Program-made: the position numbers and the translations under genes
The notes under the pieces: model-generated
The model's database searches: none
What the model was told of the DNA's origin: nothing
Seen by the model: only the letters and a program-made list of their open reading frames with translations
Shown here: piece by piece, positions 47,901 to 59,400 of the stretch
How the letters are laid out: each line of letters opens with the position of its first letter
Position numbering within the stretch: the first letter of the stretch is position 1
Assembly (NCBI RefSeq): GCF_026151205.1
Contig: NC_087080.1
Span: forward strand, 11,269,837 to 11,333,836
Reading direction: 5' to 3'
Source: Bolinopsis microptera
Taxonomy: Eukaryota > Ctenophora > Tentaculata > Lobata > Bolinopsidae
Length of the DNA: 64,000 nt

Positions 47901-50900
47901 ACACCCCACACGTACACCCCTAGGGCTTGTAGTGATGCACCCCATACAACACCCCTAAGGCCTGTGCCCTGTAGTGATACACCCCATACAACACCCCTAA
48001 GGCCTGTAGTGATACACCCCATACAACACCCCTAGGGCCTGTAGTGATACACCCCACACGTACACCCCTAGGGCTTGTAGTGATACACCCCACACGTACA
48101 CCCCTAAGGCCTGTAGTGATACACCCCACACGTACACCCCTAAGGCCTGTAGTGATACACCCCACACGTACACCCCTAGGGCCTGTAGTGATACACCCCA
48201 CACGTACACCCCTAAGGCCTGTAGTGATACACCCCACACGTACACCCCTAGGGTCTGTAGTGATACACCCCACACGTACACCCCTAGGGCCTGTACTGAT
48301 ACACCCCATACGTACACCCCTAGGGCCTGTAGTGATACACCCCACACGTACACCCCTAGGGCCTGTAGTGATACACCCCACACGTACACCCCTAGGGCCT
48401 GTAGTGATACACCCCACACGTACACCCCTAAGGCCTGTAGTGATACACCCCACACGTACACCCCTAGGGCCTGTAGTGATACACCCCACACGTACACCCC
48501 TAAGGCCTGTAGTGATACACCCCACACGTACACCCCTAGGGCCTGTAGTGATACACCCCATACGTACACCCCTAGGGCCTGTAGTGATACACCCCACACG
48601 TACACCCCTAGGGCCTGTAGTGATACACCCCACACGTACACCCCTAGGGCCTGTAGTGATACACCCCACACGTACACCCCTAAGGCCTGTAGTGATACAC
48701 CCCATACGTACACCCCTAGGGCCTGTAGTGATACACCCCATACGTACACCCCTAGGGCCTGTAGTGATACACCCCATACGTACACCCCTAGGGCCTGTAG
48801 TGATACACCCCACACGTACACCCCTAAGGCCTGTAGTGATACACCCCATACGTACACCCCTAGGGCCTGTAGTGATACACCCCACACGTACACCCCTAAG
48901 GCCTGTAGTGATACACCCCACACGTACACCCCTAGGGCCTGTAGTGATACACCCCATACGTACACCCCTAGGGCCTGTAGTGATACACCCCATACGTACA
49001 CCCCTAGGGCCTGTAGTGATACACCCCACACGTACACCCCTAGGGCCTGTAGTGATACACCCCACACGTACACCCCTAGGGCCTGTAGTGATACACCCCA
49101 TACGTACACCCCTAGGGCCTGTAGTGATACACCCCACACGTACACCCCTAGGGCCTGTAGTGATACACCCCACACGTACACCCCTAGGGCCTGTAGTGAT
49201 ACACCCCACACGTACACCCCTAGGGCCTGTAGTGATACACCCACACGTACACCCCTAGGGCCTGTAGTGATACACCCCACACGTACACCCCTAGGGCCTG
49301 TAGTGATACACCCCACACGTACACCCCTAGGGCCTGTAGTGATACTCCCCACACGTACACCCCTAGGGCCTGTAGTGATACACCCCACACGTACACCCCT
49401 AGGGCCTGTAGTGATACACCCCACACGTACACCCCTAAGGCCTGTAGTGATACACCCCACACGTACACCCCTAGGGCCTGTAGTGATACACCCCATACGT
49501 ACACCCCTAAGGCCTGTAGTGATACACCCCACACGTACACCCCTAAGGCCTGTAGTGATAAACCCCATACGTACACCCCTAAGGCCTGTAGTGATACACC
49601 CCACACGTACACCCCTAAGGCCTGTAGTGATAAACCCCATACGTACACCCCTAGGGCCTGTAGTGATACACCCCATACGTACACCCCTAGGGCTTGTAGT
49701 GATACACCCCACACGTACACCCCTAGGGCCTGTAGTGATACACCCCATACGTACACCCCTAGGGCCTGTAGTGATACACCCCATACGTACACCCCTAGGG
49801 CCTGTAGTGATACACCCCATACGTACACCCCTAGGGCTTGTAGTGATACACCCCATACGTACACCCCTAGGGCTTGTAGTGATACACCCCACACGTACAC
49901 CCCTAGGGCCTGTAGTGATACACCCCATACGTACACCCCTAGGGCCTGTAGTGATACACCCCATACGTACACCCCTAGGGCCTGTAGTGATACACCCCAC
50001 ACGTACACCCCTAGGGCCTGTAGTGATACACCCCATACAACACCCCTAGGGCCTGTAGTGATACACCCCATACGTACTGACCCCTAGGGCCTGTAGTGAT
50101 ACACCCCATACGTACACCCCTAGGGCCTGTAGTGATACACCCCACACGTACACCCCTAGGGCCTGTAGTGATACACCCCACACGTACACCCCTAGGGCTT
50201 GTAGTGATACACCCCACACGTACACCCCTAGGGCCTGTAGTGATACACCCCATACGTACACCCCTAGGGCTTGTAGTGATACACCCCATACGTACACCCC
50301 TAGGGCCTGTAGTGATACACCCCACACGTACACCCCTAGGGCCTGTAGTGATACACCCCACACGTACACCCCTAGGGCCTGTAGTGATACACCCCACACG
50401 TACTGACCCCTAGGGCCTGTAGTGATACACCCCATACGTACACCCCTAGGGCCTGTAGTGATACACCCCACACGTACACCCCTAGGGCCTGTAGTGATAC
50501 ACCCCACACGTACACCCCTAGGGCCTGTAGTGATACACCCCATACAAGTAACACTCACTGACTCACTGGATGGAGGTGAACACTGCAGCTCCAATTAATA
50601 AAAGGCTTTGTCACGTGCTACCAAATGTCACAAGGTCCTGTTACACCAACATATTCAGTAAGAGTGGGTGGTCGTGCACTTAGATACAGTTAAATATTGG
50701 TGATTACATTGGTTCAGTATTAACACCCGTAACAACCTCTGGCTATCTTCACAACACCCCACATAACAACTACAGCACTCTGTTTAACTAGGTTCCCAGT
50801 ATTTAACAACCTTCATATGTTGTCATGGTAACTGGTCTACCCGTCATATTACTGGTAGACCAGTTTAACTGGTCTCGGTAACTGATAACCGCATAGCCCT

Positions 50901-53900
50901 GGCTTTGCTAGGTTGTTACAAGGTTTCTGTACCAGGTCATTACTAGGTTACTACCACGTTACTAGTGGTAAGTGAGATAAGGGGTCGGAGATAACGTGTC
51001 AAGTTTTACATGCACCATGGTCTGTGTCATATTACCATGGCTATGTGCGTGACAGTGTTTAACAGGGCTATGTTTAGTATTAAACAGCATTAATTCGCAC
51101 TTCTGGTATGTTGAGTTATGTGGTCAAAATGTTGAGATATTATCTGTTGGGAAATTTGGCGTGAAGCCAGTTTTCTAGTTATTGCTAATAATAGCAATTA
51201 CAGTTACAGTGACGTACGAGGTAATTAGAAGATATATTTTAAGAAATTGAGAATTAATTCTTGCATACAGCCAACAGCTTTATACTTTTCTACAATTAAA
51301 GGAACACTGTCTGCAATTGTATTGGGAAGTGAGAAGAGGTGTTTTATAATTTCATACTAGGTCTGGATATAACTGGTGAGAGGTGAACTATATTTGATTT
51401 GACACGTGACAGTGATTCTAGGTTTATATTGGTCACGTGTCACCTCCCTTCAGTACCTACATTTGGGAAATCAACCATATTTTTCTGACACGTGACTGCG
51501 ATTAACCAATCAGCTTCCAGCATTTACCGATCAAAACCTAGAATCGCTACACGTGTCAAATCAAATATGGTCACTTCCCCACTAGTATCCAGATTGATTC
51601 TGTGAAAGAATGACACACAATTCGTGGGATCATTAAGCGGTTGCAAATTATATAACCATGTCCCACAGAAACATTGAACAGAGATATTTAGGAGGCATGG
51701 TAAGAGAATGTCGCCTGGGTTACTGTCATCTGGTTACTGTCACCTGGTTACTGTCACCTGGTTACTGTCACTTCATCACTTGGTTAGCAGTGATACTGTG
51801 ACTATAACATTGGCGCTTGATAAGTACTTTGCAAGCTCGGAGATTTATAGTTATCTCCTATAGTAACCCAGTGTGATATAATGTAGTTATTTAACATTAG
51901 CAACATTTTAGTAAATATCAACCATGTAGACAATATGTTAGGTTTTTTAAAGTGAGTTTTTTTAAAGGTAAGTTTTTTTATAGAATTTAACTTTAAGAAC
52001 TCACGAATAACGGAACCTCCCGTAATTGCTTGTTATATTTCCTGTCCAGCATTTCCCTCTTTAGGCACAGAATTTCATTATTTAAACTATGTAAACACAA
52101 CAAAATTGTGAGATTTATTAAGTGAATATGTAATGCGATTGAATATGTAATAATATAATTGGGTCATAGCGAGTCCAAACCCTGGCTAAATAGCATAAGT
52201 CTGTCGCATTTATACGAATGAAGGGGACGATGTTCCTTTATTTAGAAAAGTTAAGCTGGTGGCTGAAGCTTTGATCTTTTTAAGTCAAGAAGTAAGAACC
52301 ATAAAATTGTGAAATAAAAGTTGCCAGTCTTAGTTCTTTTGAAATTTTATCGGTACTATAACGTAAGGCGCATTGCGAAAATAGTGTCGCCAACGCGGTT
52401 AAATTATTGTCATTAAACATCACGCGCGCGGCTGGACGCCGGACGTACGGCCGGCGTATGGGCGATACAGTTCGCATTGCATTGTTCATCTTTGTCACAT
52501 GGTTCCCCAGGACCCCATTTGTTTACAATAAGTTCACTATGACAAGCTTGAAACGGAAGCTACTGTCTAGTTTTCTCTCAACCACTTTATGTAGGAGCAT
52601 ATCTTTATGTAGGAGCATATCCATGCTATAACAATTATAGTATACATATACAATAACACTGCTCCCAATGCAAGACTTTATATACACAAGTTACACTTCA
52701 CAAGTTCTAATCGTTTCCTGCTTGTTTGTATACGTTTTACTTTACAGTTGAAGTCCGTTAGTACCATGTCAGACATCAAGTTACACACTGACAATGACAA
52801 ACAAACTGACACACAAACAGACAACCTAATCAATCCTAAAACTGGTTCATTTCTCGACGAGAACGGAAATATTTTGTTTGACCATCAGCCAATCTCATCC
52901 GTAATAAAACTCGGTCGAAGTTTCCTAACCACTCTAAAGTTGGACACTGAAAACAAAGCCCCCGGAAATAGGTTTATAGAATCGATTGTTGGTCAGATTA
53001 ACGGTAGATTTGATATGAAGAGCAAACTGCCCTTATCTCCTAACTATTACAAGCTCATTTGGACTAATATCGCTGAGACTATTGTTCGATCGTCTCCATT
53101 TTATCCGGCTGAATACGATGAAGCAAAGTGGGTTCAGAACTGGGAAAGAATGAGAAAATACGGATCCTGTGGTATAGAATATTTTGATCACTTGTTGAAA
53201 TTGGGTATATCGCATTGCATCGGTAAAAACATATTAGTTTTTGATGGAAGAAAAGGAGAAAGTGAGGAGAGATGTGTTTTTGTGATCAGTCCTTGTGATT
53301 TGGGAGGAAAAGCTGATTCCACACCAGTGGTGCTCAGTTTTGACGGAATATCTTACCGAGGACTAATTCCTCTGACTAAAACAGATTCCTCCAAAATTAG
53401 CTTTATAGTCGAACAATTGATGTTAGGTGTGATTGATATCGTCAATATCAGACATATGATCCGTGAGAAGTTTGAGACTTTCCAGGTCCCAAATTTATTG
53501 GAGTCACTCAGTAAATCTAGACATAGTTTATCCCGGCGATCTTTAAAACGGCTGTCTCCTAAGATGAAACCTGCTTCATTTACCGGGAAAAGCATTGCTG
53601 ACGGAATATTCAACTTACCAAGTAAACTCAGTTCACTTCGAAGAAGAAAAATTAAGAACAGTGAGCACAGCGATGAAGAAAATTACGAAAACCACAACAA
53701 TCTCTCAGTGAGCAAAGTCAGCAACTTTGAGTCCAGAGGAAGGTTTGTGCACCCTCTGATGAGAGAAGGAATTCAGCTGGCTAAAGAATACTTCATAAAC
53801 CTGGAACCAGGCACCCCTAACGGGGGGTGTGGGAACTGCTCTATAGAGTCAGTCATGGATCAAATTAACTCGAGGGGGTGCTTCTCTGAGAAACTCCATC

Positions 53901-56423
53901 TCACCGCACAATTCTACCGGAATATGTGGATGAAAGAGACTGAGAGAATAACTCGAAACTCGGCCTACTTCTTGGAGGACGACTTCACAGAGGAGCAATG
54001 GAAAGAAGCTTGGAATAAACTCCAACAGGACGGTGCCTACGAAATAGACTACTTTGGGGACCTCATGATAGTTGGGATCATGCACTGTGTCCGGAAGAAC
54101 GCCCTGGTTTTCAACGTGTCCAGCTCCAGAGCACATGGTCCGTTGACTGTAATCAGGGGTGACCACTTTGGGGCAGTGGTGCGGGACGATGAACCACCCC
54201 TAGTCCTAGCGTATAGTGGCACTCACTATGAGAGTTTGGTCCCGGTTCATGGATGGATGTGGAGAAGACGGCGTATATCGTGGAACATTGGAGTAACTTT
54301 GATGGTTCTGATATGAGGTCACATCTTATGACCCTTGATTGGTTTAAATCGGATGTGGACTTGTCCGACTGCTTGAGGACACCGACTGAACGACAAAAAG
54401 ACGAAAAATGAACAGCTGGGTATCAGTGAAAAATTGAGGCGCTTGTTTTAATGAGAATGGTGCGTAAGCTATTAAAATTTGTCATCAAACAGCAGGCCAA
54501 ATAAATTTTTGAGGCTAAGCGTTTTAATCCGACCATACTGTACAAAATTAAATCCGTCGTTTAATCTAAAGATTAGGATAATCAAGGAAAACCCAATTTA
54601 ATCCCAACTGTCCCATCATTAAACGGTTACCTCCCCCAGTGACGTGTCAGACTCGAGCACTATCGGAGGATATAGTGAGCTATGTGCTGAGTGCCATGAG
54701 TTTCTCCCAACACGCCACAGTCCACCTGTTCGGGTGCAGGGTGCTACTCAACTTGATCACCAGTCACGCTTCTGAAGGTGAACTATTTCACTTTTATTTA
54801 ACTTTTTAATTGTATCTAACTTAGCGATCTAACTTTAATTCTGTCTGTTAGATGATATAGTTCTTGTAGAAAAAAAGTTTAGCTTTTCTAAAGCAGAGAA
54901 AAAAGCTAAAATATTTGACTCTCACTGATACAAACCCTCTCAAGATAACATCTAAACATTAAAAAACTATTTTATAATCATTAATTATGTTTTTCAGTTT
55001 TGCCTCGGATCCAATTTCACCTGTTTTTGAGATTGTCTAAAAACGAGATGTCTTGCTCAGGTCTGGAGCCATACGATAATGAGTTGGGAGATATCAGGAC
55101 AATTATACTGGACAAAGACGGAGCAAATGTGTTAAGAAGAGTGGTCAGATCACACCGGGACGACAAACATATCCAACACACTGTGTGTCTTATCCTCAGC
55201 CTACTGCTAGAGTTTACGTACCGAGGTTTAGACTTGTTGTTATACGCTTTCTTCTTATTGTTCTAGCCTGCCATGTACCAACTGAAGCCTCATGAACCCA
55301 TCTGCTTACAGGGATAATAAAGAAGTAATTAATTAATTAATTGATTACTCCCAGGCTGGCGTGAGTCGGAGGAGCACAGACTACACTGTATCACAGAGTT
55401 AGAACAAGCTCAAGATCTTCTGTCACAGGCTGGTGATGGACTTAACACCACCTACGACAAGGTTAGGAGATTACTGTTGCGCGCCCAAAATAGAATTAAT
55501 AAGTTAAAGTAATTTCTATACTTGTTCTTTTCTCTGATATCTGGTGTGTACGAATTCTTGCGGAACATTATTGATTATTTGCTTTTAAGGTTGTGGGCTC
55601 TGTTTGATGGTTTCCAGTTAATTTTTACAGAATTTGTCATTCGTTTGAATTTTATCCGTGCTTATTACTGTGCTCTGTAAACAATGAAGGCGAACTGATC
55701 AGAGAACAATTTCCCAAGATCTAATGTATTAATTCGTGCTGTAAATTTTATCGTTAGATAGTGCTTCACCAGGTGGAAGCCGAACTAGCGATGAGGATAG
55801 AAGAACAAGACACGACGATAAGACAGAAAAACAAGGTCATAGAAAACAGAGACAGTACAATAGAACAGCTACACAGGCGACTAGAGTTTGCCATGCCCAC
55901 AACTCAGACCGTGGATAACACCAAGCTGGAAGAGGAAAATTTGAGACTGACGGAGACTTTGGAGAGGGAAAGAGATTTGTGGCACTGCAAACAGTCGGAG
56001 CTGGAAGCTAGTCTGGAATTCAGGTATTGTTTTTGTCATGATCATGATTCATGACCAATGCTTTTCTTTCTATTGACTACTTTTGTAATTTGTATGACCA
56101 CTGACCGCTGACCACGAAAGAAGAAGATCGCGAGTTAGTTATTTTTTAAACCACCATTTTCCTGAATCCCTGATTTAAATTGAGATTTCTTATCAGCCAG
56201 GAATTGGTGAAGGACATGACGACTGCGATTAGGCAGATTAAGTATGATCTAGAAAATAGCTCGGAAAATTTAGAGAACAAACGAGTTGAATACAACTCCT
56301 GGAACAGTATTAAGGATGAACTGGATCGGGTAAGAGTTGATAAGCACTTCACATCGCTCTGATTCCGTTTTTCATATGAATTTTTGTTTCTATTTAGAAT
56401 TTGCACCATCCGCTTCGTTTGAT

Positions 56424-56498
<75 letters not shown>

Positions 56499-59400
56499 CT
56501 TAGATAACGAGAGCGGTACAGCAGTTAGGGAAGACAGCTGAAGAGGAGCTGATCTATCACTACGATATGGTGGATGTGGGGAGAGAGGAGGATCAGCAGC
56601 TTCAAAAGTCTATGGAGTCTGTCTCTACTACGGTTAGTCTGTCTCAGTGTCTCTACTACAGTTAGTATCACGCACCAGCTCTTTTCAATGTCAAATTAAA
56701 TGCAAATGAACCGATTTTTGTAAAATCAACCAACACATCTCCACGCACCTACACAATTATTTTATTCCTAAAATATAATATATTCAATATTCATGATGAT
56801 TGTTATTGTCAGATTGAAAAGGACGCAGCGCTGAGACGGTTCGAACGAACACACTCCCAGACCTCCCTCGACATCTCAATGGACAGCGAACAAAAAGCCA
56901 CGAAGACACTTGACAAGTTGCAGATGGTGAGAAGAGCAATACACGGCGTGGAGCAGACACTTGAGTCTGAGGAAGAGAGGCTGGAGAAGCTGAGACAGAA
57001 ACGATTCATTAATCCGCTCCACGATATCACTGAGGTTAGTTTCCGTCCGTCCGTGTAGTTCTTAACGAGATCAATGATTTTATTTACATTCATTACTTTC
57101 AAAAATCATAAAATCAATAACTACTAAGATCAGCGTCTGTTTGTTAATGATTCGTAGATTTAACCCACATTTTCGTCGCACGAACATTTTTTGTATGAGA
57201 ATATAATGGGTGAATGAAAGATTAGAAAAACTCACAAAAAACGTAATGATATCACTAAAACATGACAATTAATTATGATTACTAATGGATGATAATTAAT
57301 TATGATGATTAATGGATGATAATTAATTATGATGATTTATGGATAATAATTAATTATGATAATTAATCGATGATAATTAATTATGATAATTAATTCTCCC
57401 GACAACAACACCAGGACACGGAGGTGTCTGCTAATGAGAATGAGAAAGAGAAGGAGGATAAAGTTGCGAGTGGCCCAATAGTTGTTCACGCTCATGTGAG
57501 AGATATTGTTGTAGTGTTTGCAGCAGTTTAACTAGAATGTGTGATAAATGTGTGATGAATAGAGTCGGGGAAAGTTTCAGTGAATTTTTTTTACGGACTA
57601 GAGAGAAAAAAGCACTGGGGTTTAAACTGCATTTTAAGAAAGTTAAAAGCGTTCTGTTTCCCCTCGGAAATATATTTGGTGATATATTTTGTTCAGGAAG
57701 TTTAAATAGATAAACGCCAATTTAAATACAGAGAAAGCTTTTAAGGCCAGAGGGGGGGGTAAATGGCACTTTTGTAGTTTTTGCATATTTGATAATAGCT
57801 ACTGGAGACGAACAAAAAGAAAAAAACCGGATCAAAATCTGACCTTGCGCTTCTGAGATATCGCGCGCTCAATTTTGAGGTTTACCTGTAATTACATGTT
57901 AAACTGGAACTTTAAACGGCTGTAACTTTTTTGACCTTTCGATTCCTTAGTTGAGAAAACCGGCCCTTCCCTGATCTTGAGGTTTGGTACAGTGGTTCCT
58001 TGGACAATTATCCTCACATCTGGTGCAGCGATTTTTTTTATTTGACTCTGTTCTCAAATTATGAGGTTAACCAGGTCAAAAATTCGAAAAATTTAATTGG
58101 TTAACCTCATAATTCGAGAACTGAGTCAAATAAAAAAAATCGCTGCACCAGATATCTAGATAGTTGTCCAAGGAACCACTGTACCAAATCTCAATATCAG
58201 GGGGTGGCTGGTTTTCTAAACTAAGGAATTGAAAACCACAAAAGTGTGTTTTGAGATAAATGTATTTTAGTGTTTTCAAAATTTTTAATATTCACTGGAA
58301 TGTATCACAGTTCGTTAGTTAGGACTTTTTATACACTTAATAACGTTTGCTTGATCAGACCTGGCCGTCCCCTAAATGATTTTAGCCACTTTCAGTAGTT
58401 AATGTCCTTGTATTGTAAAAAATGAGGTTAACCAAGACTTCCTGTAAACACTAACTGTTTAAAATTTGGTTGTTAACCTCACTTTAGACCATATAACACT
58501 GGGATTGGTTTATCAATATGTTATTATATATGTAGTAAAACATTTGCACAGTATAACGATTAAGTTTTTGAGGTTAACATGTAATTGACTGGTCAGATAT
58601 TCAAAATATTCAAAAAATGAGAGGTTAACCTCATTTTTTAGCCATTTACGGGTAAAATCTTCTACTAAAATATGGTCAGTTCAAATCACCTTTGTCACGT
58701 GATTATAGTTGTAGGCATTGTGATATCAATAGATACCTCACTTCGATATTGTGGTACATTACATAAGTAAGAATCGTATGTATATTCCCTACGGTACCAA
58801 AATGTGATGGTTAACCTCATTTTTTTCATTTTCCCAAGATAAAAGAAAGTCAATCAACACGTCATCTATTTAGAAATGTGTATACCGTAAACTTACGATG
58901 AAAATAATAACTCTATCATTTGATCTATTTTCGCTATATCTAAAAGAAGAGGTTAACCTCATTTAATCACGTTTGGATATTGCTTTTTCTGATAATTATG
59001 AACCTAAAATGTAGAGTTTACATTTGCTGACCGAAATAACAAAAAATTATGGCGTGTAATAAAATATTAACCTCAATTTTATTAACTTCAATGTTGTATA
59101 GTCAATTTTGTGAAAATCGGTTAACCTCAATTATAAAATAAAGTTAATCAGCTACAAATATGTGAATAGCAGCAATGTTTTTGTCATCAAAAATTAAATC
59201 GATTTAGAAAATAATATTTTGGTAGAATTTTTTGACCCCTTACCCCCCCCTCTGGCCTTAAAAGGTTGTTGACGTGCAATTTACGATTGATATTATTTAT
59301 CAATCGAAATTAAATATTTAGGAGTTTGCTAGATCTAGCGACCATCTCTAGTGATTTCTTGAGGATATCAAAATTGGTCGTGTATTAGTAATTAGTATTC

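Larger units (their letters stand above)
39392..54639 (+). other. Giant intron 7 (15.2 kb)
   Basis: The donor GTGAGT at 39392 and acceptor CCCCCAG ending 54639 join exon 7 (phase 1) to exon 8 in the correct frame. The intron holds satellites, foldbacks and the nested OTU-like gene. The stretch 39392-41329 has no gene; it contains a 27-bp hairpin at 40994-41020 and a repeat at 39543-39600 (GATCGGGAAATTTAGCGG) related to 32579-32640. Confidence 0.75.

Noticed and set aside
41330-50545. CRISPR-like regular repeats
   Set aside because: Units are directly tandem with no unique spacers, and the context is eukaryotic.
44205-50594. Repeat proteins of 60-679 residues in several frames and both strands
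   Set aside because: The 36-bp minisatellite has no stop in any frame, so all are by-products.
52748-54316. OTU exon as exon 8 of the Death-domain gene
   Set aside because: Joining it to exon 7 in phase 1 gives a stop after five codons, while exon 54640 joins perfectly.
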